Of a DNA stretch of 64,000 nucleotides, positions 32,703 to 44,700 are shown in pieces. The DNA lies in the NCBI RefSeq assembly GCF_002288925.2, contig NW_022098001.1:17437407-17501406 (forward strand), written 5' to 3'. Under the pieces are notes generated by a model, which saw only the letters and a list, made by a program, of their open reading frames with translations, did no database searches and was not told the DNA's origin. Source of the stretch: Delphinapterus leucas (taxonomy: Eukaryota; Chordata; Mammalia; Artiodactyla; Monodontidae). A program made the position numbers and the translations under genes. How positions within the stretch are numbered: position 1 is the first letter of the stretch; each line of letters opens with the position of its first letter.

Positions 32703-35536
32703 TTTGTCTAATTTACAGTATTTGAGGTCTCCTCTCCCTAGGCTGCAGGGTCATAGTTCCTCTTTCTTCTATTCTGTGCCCCTGCTGGATAGGTTGGTCC
32801 AGTGGCTTGCATAGGCTTCCTAATGGGAGGGACGTGTGCCTGTGTTCTTGCAGGTGGAGCCAAGTCTTTTCCCTCTGATCAGGAGGGCCATGTCAGGTGC
32901 TGTATTTTGGGGTGTTTTTGAACTTAATATGACTTTAGGTAGTGTGTGTGATGAGTAGATTTGTGTTCCTGTCCTGTTTGTTGTTTGTTGTTAGACGTCC
33001 AGTGCTGGTAGCTGCTGACCATTGGGTGGAGCCAGGTCTTGGATTCAGATAGAAACCTCTGTTCAAGCTCTCAGTGATTAATCTTCCCTGGGGCCAGCAA
33101 TTCTCTAGTTTTCCAGTGTTCTGAACTCATTATTCTCACACCAGAGCCTTGGGTCTGACTTCTGGTCGAGGAACTAAGACCCTGCAAATTTCTCCTCCTG
33201 AAAATAAAGGGGTTTAAAAAAAAAAAAGACTAACAAAACCCCAGAAAAATGGTAAAAAGTAAAATCAAAGAAACAAAAACAGAAACAAGGAAGCATGCAC
33301 GCACACAAAAGAAACAAATATAGAACCGAATAAAACAAAAAACAGGAGAATAACCAGACAAACCCAAGAATGGAATCAAACAATGAAAAAGAAAACTGAC
33401 AAAAACACAAAACCAAAAGCAAAACCAGAGTGCTCACTGAATAATTATGTAAAAAAAGAAAACAAATTGATGAAAATGATAAAAAAAAGAAAGAAAAATA
33501 GAAGGGAAAAAACACAGAACAACAGAGAAGCAACGTAGAAATAGAAATATAAAAAAAATAGAAAATATATTAAGGAAAAGAAGACAAACAAAAACCGAGA
33601 GAAATAGTAAAAACCAAATTAAAAAAAAAAACAAAAACAGAAAGAAGGAAACATACACACATGCACAAGAAAAAAAAACAGAACCAGATAAAACAAAAAG
33701 AAGAGAATAACTAGACAGATAGAAGAACTCAAAAACAAAATCAAACAGTTAGGATCAAAAATAACCAAAACACAAAACCTGAAAACAAAAGAAAAGCAGT
33801 GTGCCAACTGAAGAATAAAGCAAGGAAACAGAACAAACTGATAAAAATAATTTAAAAAATAATAATAAAATAAAATGGGAAAAAACACAGAACAGAAAAG
33901 CAAAGTAAATGGAAATATTAAAAAAATAAAAATATACTAAAGAACAAGAAGAAGAAAAAAATTAGGGAAAAGAACACAAAGCAGCAGAAAAGCAAAGTAC
34001 AAATAGAAATACATAAAAAAATATGTTATAAAAATGAAGACCCAAAAGACAAAAAAAAAAAACTAAACTAAAACAACAAAGAAAAAATAAAAGCCAGAAC
34101 CAACAACAGAGTGATTCAAAACATAATACAATTATTAGTAATAATTAGGTTTCCATGGGGTCTCAACTGTAAGTGTCCTTGCACATGCTGTGAGACACAG
34201 CCCACTTCCACCTCTCCAAGAAACTCTCCTCTGCCTCTGGGCTGATCTCTGAACCTTCTGTGGGCCCTGTGTGGACCACTCCAACTCTGATCTGGCCCAA
34301 TTCTTGCGTGTGCTTGCCCCCAAAGTCCACAGCTGCCACAGCTAGACCATTTTCATTTGTGGGAACACTCATTGTCTACTCAGCTATTCCATAGACACAG
34401 GGTCTACCTAGCTGATCTTGGGGATTTAATCTGAAGCTTGTACAGCTGATGGGAAGATTTTTGATCTTCTTCCTTAGTTGCCCCATCCCTGGGGTTCAGC
34501 TTTGGTTTTATCCCCACCTCAGTGTGTGATTCACCCACAGGAGTCTCGCCTTGAGGCTGCCTTGGAGCTCTTGGATCTGCCCCAGTGAGGACAAGGCACA
34601 GAGGTCATATGACTTCTTGGATCTCAGGAGCCCCAGTGGCACCAAATGTGCAGGGAAGAAGGTGGCCACTGTCACAAGAGATAAGACCTTAGTGAGGGCC
34701 TTTTCTGGCACCCAGCATAGGTGTGTGAGGGGCAGCCCTAGGCGGGCATTTTCTGGCACCCTGCAGCAGGCTCATGAGGCCCAGCCTTGAGGAGGCTTTT
34801 TCTACTGCTTGGCAGCTGGAGCATGAGAGCCAGCCCTGAGAAGGCTTCTTTTATTGTCCACCTGCAGGTGCTGGCGTGTGGGGAGAGAGAGGCTACAATA
34901 GTGGCTCCTCCCCTTGTGTGTGACTCAGCACTGCTACTGCTGCTTCCATGGCAGTCTGGTCTTCCTCCTTAGGCATTCCTTGTTGTGGGTTTCCTCCCTC
35001 CCTTCCCCTCAGTCCATTTCCCCACAGCCAACAGCTGTTCTTGCTCTGAGCCTGTTCTCCAATCCCCACTCTCCAGCTCCCAGCCCCTTGCACACCTATG
35101 AACATACATTCCAGTCTGGGGCACATAGTGGCATGGTACAGACCGTCTGTGTATTTCTCACTCTGTCAGGTCTGCTACAGATCGACCTCTTCACCCTCTT
35201 CTGACAGCCTCAAGTCCTTCCCTCCTGTCCCAGTCAATTTCCCCATCAGCAAGAGGGTTTCCCTGAATTCAGGAATATTTCCTCTGTTTCAGCTCCCCCA
35301 CCGTGGGGTGCAGGTCCCATCCTGCTTCCTCTCCTCCTCCTTCTCTCTTCTTTTTTTCATCCTAGCCAGTTATGCAGGGATCTTTATAGTCCTTTCTGTT
35401 GTTCAAGGTCTTCTGCTAGTGTTTAGCTCGTGTTCTGTGAGAATTGCTGCATCTATAGTTGTATTCCTGATGTATCTGTGGAGAGATATGAACTCCATGT
35501 TCTCCTACTTTTCCTCCATCTTCAACCTGGAAAACA
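32703..35536 (-). promoter_or_regulatory. L1-B 5' UTR (former promoter)
   Basis: 2.8 kb from ORF1 to the 5' end. In element orientation it starts with an AAGATGG block (about 35,515-35,520), then about 1.4 kb of GC-richer sequence to 34,130. An A/T tract follows (A-rich on the plus strand, so T-rich in the element, 33,180-34,100), built partly of tandem copies, and then ORF1-proximal sequence. Its central part resembles the 5' UTR of L1-F ('tctggcccaattc' at 34,281 against 'ctggcctgacccaatcc' at 55,350) and differs from L1-C. Long frames in it are low-complexity artefacts. Confidence 0.7.
33244..34040 (-). repeat. ~358-bp A/T-rich tandem repeat in the L1-B 5' UTR
   Basis: 'agaaacaaggaagcatgcac' at 33281 matches 'agaaagaaggaaacatacac' at 33639, and many following blocks repeat at the same spacing: 'gagaataaccagacaaaccc' / 'gagaataactagacagatag', and 'gtgctcactgaataatt' / 'gtgccaactgaagaata'. 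A third partial copy of a block ('aacacaaagcagcagaaaag', ~33,970) follows. So there are two near-complete units and one short one. Confidence 0.75.
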
Positions 35537-35548
35537 ACTTATATAATT

Positions 35549-36190
35549 TTTTAAAAAACTTTTTATTTTGAAGTAATTTGAAACTTACAGAAAAGTCAGA
35601 ATAATAGTACAAAGAGCTCCTATATACTCTTCTCAGATTCACCAATTGTTAAAATTTTGCCACATTTGCTGTAATATCTCCATCTCTGGCCCCCTCCTCC
35701 CATATGTGTGTGTGTGTGTGTTTCTCTTCAGAGCCATTTGAGAATATGTTACAGGTATCATGCCCCATTACTGTTAAATATTTTGGGGTATGTTTCCTAA
35801 GGTTAAGGATATTCATGTACATAACCACAATACATTGATCAAAAACAGGAAACAATGTTAATACAATTATCTAAAGATCTTATTAAAATATTTTCAGTTG
35901 ACATATGTCCTTTATAGTGTTTTTTGCTTGTTTTGGTTTGGTTTTCTTGGCTCAGGGTCCAATTCTGGGGCATGTATTACACTTAATTTTTGTTTCTTTG
36001 TCTTTCATGACATTTAAAAATTTATGCCATTTATTTTGTAGAAGTTTCCCCATGAGGGGATTCAGGTTATGCATTTGAGGCAAGAATTCCACGTAAGTTA
36101 TGAGTGTCTTCTCAGAGTCTCATACCAGGAAGCCCATGATGACACTTTATCCTGGTTTCTACCAGATTTCTCCAGTGAAAAATTTTTTTC
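35549..36190 (-). mobile_element. Old L1-like 3' region (reverse)
   Basis: It begins with T-rich 'ttttattttgaagtaatttg', then 'cagaaaagtcagaataatag', 'ccaattgttaaaattttgcc', 'cctaaggttaaggatattca', 'aattctggggcatgtattac' and 'ggattcaggttatgcatttg'. This block order belongs to a very old interspersed element seen across mammals, most likely an L1M-type 3' UTR. It hosted the insertion of L1-B: the right TSD touches its start. Confidence 0.5.
35705..35721. repeat. (TG)n microsatellite
   Basis: About eight TG units inside the old repeat. Confidence 0.85.
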
Positions 36191-38915
36191 TTCTTTGTAA
36201 ACAACATATACGACTTTTAAACCACTAAATGCAGGCCATTTCAGAAATTATTCTATGATAAGTCAGGTGTAAAAATATGAAATAAGGCTATTTGAATTGA
36301 GGACTGAGAAGAATAACTGGGTTCCTCATTTTGGGCTTGAGAGGAGTAATGTGGAATGCCATCTTTTTTTCCAGTAGGTGATGAAATAACTCAATGCTGG
36401 TGTTCTTTACTGGGAGAAAAACCTGATAGAATTTAAGTTTCCCCAAGAAGGTTTGCTTTGTTTCCCATTTAGGTAAATCTGAGGGTGTACCAATCTTATT
36501 ATAGTTGAAGAGCTTATCAAGAATAATTGATGTGGTGACCATGGAACAGAATAGGAAATTACAACTTCTCATTTATTTTAGTTTATTGGAATCGATATAG
36601 CAAAATGTTGTAAAAATTTTGTACGTGTCTGTCTTTTTATTTTCTGATATCATTATGAGAACAGCTTCAACACAGAGCACCCCTAGAATCCTTGAAATCG
36701 GTATCTAATAAAGCAGTAGAAGTTTCAAGAAACATTGGAAATTGGGACTTAGGTTCCAAAATTCAGTAAATTAATGATAATTTTGGAATCCTCAAAAGCG
36801 TCATGAGTAAATGTTTTCTGATTAACTTGGATAACATAAAACATTACATATTTTTCATCCCAGTAAGAACAGAGGAAAAATATGTTTTATCTAAATGTCT
36901 CATTCATTAGAATTTAAAATCTCTATGAAGTTTCTTTTTCATGAAACTTTAGTAATGACTTATTGATGGACTCCATGGATGGATTTACATGTGCTGAGCT
37001 TATATCTTATGATTCAAAAGTGAAGGTCACTTTTGTCTTCCATCTTAGAGAAAAACTTACTATTTTCAGTAAGGGTGGACATAGTTATATCCAAATGGAA
37101 TGGCATTTGTACTTTCACATTTCCTTGGAGAATAATTTATAGTTTTCTATAATTATGATGTTCTAGTGGTGTATCTACTGGGGAGAAGCTATTTTTTAGT
37201 GGTGTGTAGTGTTCTTACCTAAAAAAAATTTGGCCTTATGTTACTAAACTTTAAAGAAAAAGTCTTATAAGTATGTGTAAAGGTAAACAGCCAAAAAATG
37301 AGATATAATGGATTTTTTTTGAGCTATAAGAAAAGGACAGGAAATCAATGTGTTAATTTGAGCCTAAAGTAAAAAAAAAAAAATTGTAGATGTTCTACTG
37401 TGTGTGTGAGAGAGAGAGGGGGGGAGAGAAAGTGGAGAGGACAATTATTTTTATTCTTCAAAGTTTTTCAGCTGAAAAGTTAATATTAGGCATATCTTCC
37501 TTTTGAACTAGGACATAGGCATGTTTAAGATAATACATTTTAGTGAGCTCTGTAATGGTCCTAAGGAAAACTGTTGTAAATAGAAGACATTATTATATAC
37601 TGAACTAAAAAATATAGGTCACGATCTACTCAGAGTTTCCAAGTTGTGTGGCATTTTGAGGGGATGAAGGAAACATACACAGCAAGGAGAATTTACTCTT
37701 CGGAAAATTATACTGTTCACTAAACCCCATTCGAGCTTTAGGTACAAATCAAAATCATCAGAGTTCAATGCCTGGATCAATGCAGTATAACATCCCAGAG
37801 ACAGCAATAATTAGTAAGCACTTGCTGATGTGAAAGGAATACAGAATCCATTTTATTTAGCACAAGCAATTTTAGAATATTCACATTTAAGGTTACTTTG
37901 TAAAATGAACCAAAAAATGAAGAGCTGCAATACTATTCAGTTTGCATTAAACATCAAAATTCTGTGCTGTAGTCTAAGGAATTTGTGAGTTTCATTTATT
38001 TTACCCCAATGCAGTTTTCAAATTGTATTATCTTCCTATTACTGATAACATACTCTTGATGGATTGATTTTTAAAAAAATAGCTAGTACTTCCAAATAGG
38101 CTCCCTTAATGTTTTGTAGGCATTTCAATGAATCCTTGGTCTTGATAACAACCTACTTTAAATGAAATTATATTATGTCCTATGTTTACTCAAATCTTAA
38201 AAAGGACTTTATCATAAAACTAGAAATTAAAGAGAAATAATCTCTCTCTCTTGAGAGGCAGATTAGTATCATGACTAGTGATAGGTGTCCAGAGACGTTC
38301 TCTTTCCTCTTATTCTCAGCCTCGCTGTCTCGACATTTTTTTGTGTGATTTCAAAAATATTCTTATGTAAAACATACTCCATAAGTAACATTATTCAGGA
38401 AAAGCAGTAATTATCTGGTGTGTCTGAAATAATTACTTTCCCCACTTTCACCTCGAGGGGGTATGTCTAAATTTCCAAGGGCACTGGTATGAAAATGAAA
38501 TCCCAGATAGTCTGACACAAAAGTCTCTTAAATTGTCTCTGAAGAGTTAAATCATTCAATGATTAGATTTGCTTTTCATTTGTAAGTAAATGTTTGGGTA
38601 TTTTTTGAGAAATACCTGTAAACACAAAGATTAGCCCCTCATAATTTCCAACCACAATTGAGCTCTCAGTGTTCTTATCAGTTCTGACTCATGCTTGGTC
38701 AGCTCTCTCTTTCCATTCCTTTGAAGGAGTTAAATGGACAGGACTTTATAAATAATTGATTGGATATGGTTGCTGCCGTGGTTTGTAATGTAGGTGACTG
38801 AATGAAACCTAAGAATAGAGAGAATACAGAAGAAGAATATTTAAGGTAAGTGATGATGTGTTACTTTGGCCCTGGTTGAGTTTGAAGTTTCTATAGGACA
38901 TTCAGTAGGATATGT
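36191..38915. other. No gene or repeat recognised
   Basis: 2.7 kb of AT-rich sequence without L1, SINE or LTR motifs I can name. Contains a TG/GA tract at about 37,399-37,440. Open frames at 36,288-36,572 (minus, 94 codons) and 37,619-37,807 (minus, 62 codons) have no recognisable domain. No splice-flanked exon was defended. Confidence 0.4.
37399..37440. repeat. TG/GA low-complexity tract
   Basis: 'tgtgtgtgagagagagaggg' followed by a G run and GA units. Confidence 0.85.
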
Positions 38916-38919
38916 TTAC

Positions 38920-39225
38920 AGGCAGTTGTATATGTCCACTCCTGTTGATTTAGTTCAGGAATTGTCTCCTCTGGAAAATATTCTATAATTACCCAGTGTG
39001 ATTTGGTTACTCCTTTATGCTCCGACAATATTTTATTTGTTTCTCTATTTCTCTTATACATTGTATTCTGCTTTCTGCTTATGTTTCTGCCTCCACCACT
39101 GGCTGTGAGTTTCTTGAAGGCAGAGATTGTATCCTACTCATTTTTGAAATCTGTAAACCAAACATACTGCCTGACATACAGTAGACAGTGATTACATGTT
39201 TGACAAGTGAATCAATAGAAAAATG
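38920..39225 (+). mobile_element. L2 3' end relic
   Basis: The blocks 'tttctgcctccaccactggc', 'tgtgagtttcttgaaggcag', 'agattgtatcctactcattt', 'ctgcctgacatacagtagac' and 'tgacaagtgaatcaat' follow the L2 consensus order at its 3' end. It is strongly diverged; the left boundary is approximate. Confidence 0.65.
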
Positions 39226-39339
39226 ATTTTGTTTAACTTTGAAGGGTTGTTTTTATATTCTGTAGATGCAAAAGCTATTGCCATAAGTATTCCAGGGTCA
39301 GTTAAGAGATTCAAAGCAACTGACATAGGTAAGAATTAT

Positions 39340-39448
39340 CAGTAGGGATATATGTATACACATAGCTGATTCACATTGTTATGTAGCAGAAACAAACACA
39401 ACATTGTAAAACAATTATACTACAATAAAGATGTTTAAAAAAAAAAGA
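39340..39448 (+). mobile_element. Very short young-type L1 3' end
   Basis: Only the last ~100 bp of the L1 3' UTR ('agctgattcacattgttatg', 'caattatactacaataaaga') plus an A tail at 39,437-39,446. Extreme 5' truncation is typical of L1 insertions. It lies 43 bp upstream of a second L1 tail. Confidence 0.85.
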
Positions 39449-39490
39449 AATCTCTGTACCATGAAACTTTATTCACCTAAAACACATTAG

Positions 39491-39848
39491 TCATGAAGAA
39501 CCTAGGGGTAAGACAGGAATAAAGACACAGACCTACTAGAGAATGGATTTGAGGATATGGGGGGGGAAACGGTAAGCTGTGACAAAGTGAGAGAGAGTCA
39601 TGGACATATATACACTATCAAATGTAAGGTAGATAGCTAGTGGGAAGCAGCCGCATAGTACAGGGAGATCAACTCGGTGCTTTGTGACTGCCTGGAGGGG
39701 TGGGATAGGGAGGGTGGGAGGGAGGGAGACGCAAGAGGGAAGAGATATGGGAACATAGTATATGTATAACTGATTCACTTTGTTATAAAGCAGAAACTAA
39801 CACACCATTGTAAAGCAATTATACTCTAATAAAGGTGTAAAAAAAACA
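39491..39848 (+). mobile_element. 5'-truncated L1 3' UTR with TSD
   Basis: It starts at 'tcatgaagaacctaggggta' at the beginning of the L1 3' UTR and ends 'tactctaataaaggtgtaaa' plus an A tail. The TSD 'acacattag' is present at 39482-39490 and 39850-39858 (longer if the ambiguous A run is counted). The 80-aa minus-strand frame over it is antisense noise. Confidence 0.9.
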
Positions 39849-39858
39849 CACACATTAG

Positions 39859-41442
39859 CCTCAAGTGACAAAGCCACTTTCACATCAGCACTCATTTGCA
39901 TATAGCACTACATGTGTTATCAAGCCACTTTCAAATAGCAAAAGTCGTTTATGTCATTTTAGTTTATATTCACAGGGAATTTTGAGTCTTTGTAATCCAT
40001 TTGGCTGCAGTAGATTTTTACCTTCAGAAAACTAAATTATGATTATGGCCAGAACAGGAATAATGTGGTTCAAAGCTAAAAAAAAAAGCTAACAAATGGA
40101 TAACAAGGGAGGGGATTACAGCCTTTTGAAAGGTGAGAGAAAGTTGAAGGCAGAAAGGTAAAGATCAGGAGGTTTAACATGGGGATTAAAAAAAAAAAAA
40201 ACTCTAAAAAAGGATGATGGAGAAGGCAGACATGATAAATCTAGGGCTGTTTTATGCCTGAGGGATTGATGCTTCTGTCCAACAGAAAACGGATAGTGCA
40301 TTCAAAACAGATAATTCAGTTTAGGTTTCTTTATAATAGGTTGTTTAAAAGGGTATGAATATAGAGTTACCACAAGGGGAAATGTAGTAGCTTGGAGATG
40401 ACTATTATCATTACTAGGCCTGAAGAAATGAAGGAGAGGAGTCAGTAGCCTGAACCTGGATGGACAGAGACCTTCAGTCACAGGACATAGGTTGGCCCAA
40501 GCCAGCCTTTCAGGGAGAGAGGCAAATGAACAAATACCAACCTTCACTCTTCTTCCACCACTGTTCTCCTAATGGTGCTTTTCATAGACCTTCTTCAGCC
40601 AGAAGCCAGAAGTCACAGTAATTCTGATGATGTGAAAGATAATCTCTAGTAATTTCCAGTAAATATTTACCTTCATAAAAACTCATATTTGACTTTCTAT
40701 TATAACACATCTACAGAATATATCTTTCTTGGCAGAAAGTCAGCTCTCCATACTGTGAAAATAAATTGAGTTAACTGAATCATAAATTTGTAATTTCATT
40801 AAGTCTTAGTCACAGATACACCAACTTTTCAAATTTGGGACTTGAGTGGTCCTGATTTTATCAGCCTTGATGCTAATGGATAGTTCAGGGTCTTTTATGG
40901 CATGTGTTAAACCCCGAGACAGGATGTTCCAAAAATCTAACTTAAGTTGCCCTGAATTAGCCTTGACTTAAAGCACCAAGAGATACATAAATGTAAGCAA
41001 TTCATAGTCACTGTCCTCCAGGAGTCACCATTGTGCAGACTTGGCAGTGGTTCCTCAATATTAAGGTATAGTGAAGAGTGTTACAGTGTAGCAGTTGGCT
41101 CTGATAAAGACATCCTCAAGGAAATGTGTAAATCATTCCCCTGTGAACACACATTAAGTTGGTTGACATGGGAAAGATTTACTAATTTGCTGATTGCTCT
41201 TGGACATTAGCCAGTTGTCAGACAAAACTCATCTACTAAGTTTTTCTTTCAGTTTTAACCTGAAGCATTTTTAAAAATCTCTTCATCCCTAATCCTACCT
41301 ACCCAATGCCACTATCCCAGACATATAACGACTGGCAAATTTGGGATAACATATCTCCCTATAGGATTGTTCTAATTTGAAATGCTTTAATGTATGTGAC
41401 ATATTAAGCACAGGGTCTAAGATGTAGTCACTCGTTATCTTA
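39859..41442. other. No gene recognised; possible old repeat
   Basis: Unique-looking DNA. The part at about 40,040-40,640 (A runs, 'cctgaacctggatggacaga', 'ttcactcttcttccaccact') may be a decayed LTR, but I cannot name it. Minus-strand frames of 61-81 codons there carry no domain. Confidence 0.35.
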
Positions 41443-41769
41443 TTTTTTTTTCTTAAAATCTTTATTGGAGTATAATTGCTTTAAAATGTGTTAGTTTCTG
41501 TTGTACAACAAAGTGAATCAGCTATATGCATACATATATCCCCATATCACCTCCCTCTTGCATGTCCCTTCCACTGTCCCTATCCCGCCGCTCTAGGTGT
41601 CACAAAGCAAGGAGCTGATCTCCCTGTGCTATGCGACTGCTTCCCACTAGCTATCTATTTTACATTTGGTAGTGAACATATGTCAATGCCACTCTCTCAC
41701 TTCCTCCAAGCTTACCATTCCCCCTCCCTGTGTCCTGAAGTCCATTATCTACATCTGCATCTTTATTCC

Positions 41770-44700
41770 TGTCCTGCCCCTAGGTTTGTCAAAACCTTTT
41801 TTTTTTTTTTGTAGATTCCATATATATGCATTAGCAGATGGTATTTGTTTTTCTCTTTCTGACTTACTTCACTCTGTATGACAGACTCTAGGTCCATCCA
41901 CCTCACTAAAAATACCTCAGTTTTGTTTCTTTTTATGGCTGAATAATATTCCATTATATATATGTGCCACATCTTCTTTATCCATTTATCTGTTGAGGGA
42001 CACTTAGGTTGCTTCCATGTCCTGGATATTGTAAGTAGTGCTGCAATGAACATTGTGATACATGACTCTTTTTGAACTATGGTTTTCTCAGGGTATACGC
42101 CCAGTAGTGGGATTGCTGGGTCATATGGTAGTTCTACTTTTAGGTTTTTAATGAACCTCCATATTGTTCTCCATAGTGGCTGTATCAATTTACATTCCCA
42201 CCAGCAGTGCAAGAGAGTTCCCTTTTCTCCACACCCTTTCCAACATTTATTGTTTGTAGATGTTTTGATGATGGCCATTCTGATTGGTGTGAGGAGATAC
42301 AGCATTGTAGTTTTGATTTGCATTTCTCTAATGATTAGTAATGTTGAGCATCCTTCCATGTGTTTGTTGGTAATCTGTATATCTTCTTTGGAGAAATGTC
42401 TGTTTAGGTCTTCTGCCCATTTTGGGACTGGGTGGTGTGTTTTTTTGATATTGAGCTGCATGAGCTGCTTGCAACTTTTGGAGATTAATCCTTTGTCAGT
42501 TGCTTCATTTGCAAATATTTTCTCCCATTCTGAGGGTTGTCTTTTAGTCTTATTTATGGTTTCGTTTGTTGTGCAAAAGCTTTTAAGTTTCATTAGGCCC
42601 CATTTGTTTATTTTTGTTTTTAATTCTATTTCTCTAGGAGGTGGGTCAAAAAGGATCTTGCTGTGATTTATATCATAGAATGTTCTGCCCATGTTTTCCT
42701 CTAAGAGTTTTATAGTGTCTGCCATTACATTTAGGTTTTTAACCCATACTGAGTTTATTTTTGTGAATGGTGTTAAGCAGTGTTCTAATTTCATTCTTTT
42801 AAATGAAGCTCTCTAGTTTTCTCAGCACCACTTATTGAAGTGGCAGTTATTTCTCCATTGTATATTCTTGATTCCTTTATCAAAGATAATGTGACCATAT
42901 GAGTGTGGCTTTATCTCTGGGCTTTCTATCCTGTTCCATTGATCTATATTTCTCTTTTTGTGTCAGTACCATACTGTCTTGATTACTGAAGCTTTGTAGT
43001 ATAGTCAGAAGAGTGGGAGACTGATTCCTCCAGCTCCGTTTTTCGTTCTCAAGATTGCTTTGGCTATTCAGGGTCTTTTGTGTTTCCATAGAAATTGCAG
43101 AATTTTTTGTTCTAGTTCTGTGAAAAATGTAATTGGTAGTTTGATACGGATTCCATTGAATCTGTAGATTGCTTTGGGTGGTATAATCATTTTCACAACA
43201 TTGATTCTTCCAGTCCAAGAACATGGTATATCTCTCCATCTGTTTGTTTCATCTTTAATTTCTTTCATCAGTGTCTTATAGTGCTTTGCATACAGGTCTT
43301 TTGTTTCCTTAAGTAGGTTTATTCCTAGGTATTTTATTATTTTTATTGCAATGGTAAATGGGAATGTTTCCTTAATTTCTCTTTCAGAGTTTTCATCATG
43401 AGTGAATAGGAATGCAATAGATTTCTGTGCATTAATTTTGTATCCTGCTACTTTACCAAATTCATTGATTAGCTCTAGTAGTTTTCTGGTAGCATCTTTA
43501 GGATACTCTATGTATAGTATCATGTCATCTGCAAACAGTGACAGCTTTACTTCTTTTCCAATTTGGATTCCTTTTATTTCTTTTTCTTATCTGATTGCTG
43601 TGGCTAAAACTTCCAAAACAATGTTGAATAATAGTGGTGAGAGTGGGCAACTTTGTCTTGTTTCTGATCTTAGTGGAAAAGGTTTCAGTTTTTCACCATT
43701 GAGGACGATGTTGGCTGTGGGTTTGTCATATATGGCCTTTATTATGTTGAGGAAAGTTCCCCCTATGCCTACTTCCTGCAGGGTTTTTATCATAAATGGG
43801 TGTTGAATTTTGTCAAAAGATTATCCTGCATCTACTGAGATGATCATATGGTTTCTATCCTTCAGTTTTTAATATGGTGTATCACACTGATTGATCTGCA
43901 TATATTGAAGAATCCTTGCATTCCTGGAATAAACCCCACTTGATCATGGTGTATGATCCTTTTAATGTGCTGTTTATTTCTTTTTGCTAGCTTTTTTTTT
44001 GTTGTTGTTGTTGTTGTTTTTTGCAGTACGTAGGCCTCTCACTGTTGTGGCCTCTCCCGTTGCAGAGCTCAGGCTCCAGACGTGCAGGCTCAGCAGCCAT
44101 GGCTCACGGGCCCAGCTGCTCTGTGGCATGTGGGATCCTCCCAGGTTGGGGCACGAACCCGCATCCCCTGCATTGTCAGGCAGTCTCTCAAACACTGCGG
44201 CACCAGGGAAGTCCACTTTTTGCTAGTATTTTGTTGAGGGTTTTTGCATCTATGTTCATCAGTGATATTGGCCTGTAGTTTTCTTTCTTTGTGACATCCT
44301 TGTCTGGTTTTGGTATCAGGGTAATGGTGGTCTCTCAGAATGAGTTTGGGAGTGTTCCTCCCTCTGCTATATTTTGGAAGAGTTTGAGAAGGATGGGTGT
44401 TACCTCTTCTCTAAATGTTTGATAGGATTTATCTGTGAAGCCATCTGGGCCTGGGCTTTTGTTTGTTGGAAGATTTTAAATCACACTTTCAATTTCAGTG
44501 CTTGTGATTGGTCTGTTTTTTTTTCCTCCCTGGTTCAGTCTTGGAAGGTTGTACTTTTCTAAGAATTTGTCCATTTCTTCCGGGTTGCCCATGTTATTGG
44601 CATATAGTTGCTTGTAGCAATCTCTCATGATCCTTTGTATTTCTGCTGTGTCAGTTGTTACTTCTCATTCATTTCTAATTCTGTTGATTTGAGTCTTCTC

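Larger units (their letters stand above)
19690..35536 (-). mobile_element. L1-B: full-length L1, split by L1-C
   Basis: It is bounded by a perfect 12-bp TSD 'acttatataatt' at 19678-19689 and 35537-35548. In reverse it has 3' UTR, ORF2, ORF1 and a 2.8-kb 5' UTR ending in '...gaagatggaggaaaagtagg', an L1 5' end. L1-C (21933-29846) lies inside ORF2, so the element without it is about 7.9 kb. The reading frames are broken by stops, but much less worn than in L1-A or L1-H. FADD of the RT survives as F-A-D-D-V (open frame 21458-21739). Confidence 0.92.

Noticed and set aside
32296..32814. 172-codon plus-strand frame rich in F, L and S
   Set aside because: Antisense to L1-B ORF1. The hydrophobic look is the complement of a K/E-rich coiled coil, not a membrane protein.
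33174..33903. Minus-strand F/L/C/Y-rich frames resembling transmembrane proteins
   Set aside because: They are translations of the A-rich tandem repeat in the L1-B 5' UTR; pure composition effect.
42079..42666. 195-codon plus-strand open frame
   Set aside because: It is exactly antisense to the L1-E ORF2 C-terminus; its openness comes from codon bias of the opposite strand.
43991..44215. tRNA gene suspected from A/B-box-like sequence
   Set aside because: It is the tRNA-derived head of a CHR SINE with tail and TSD; the same applies to the other CHR copies.
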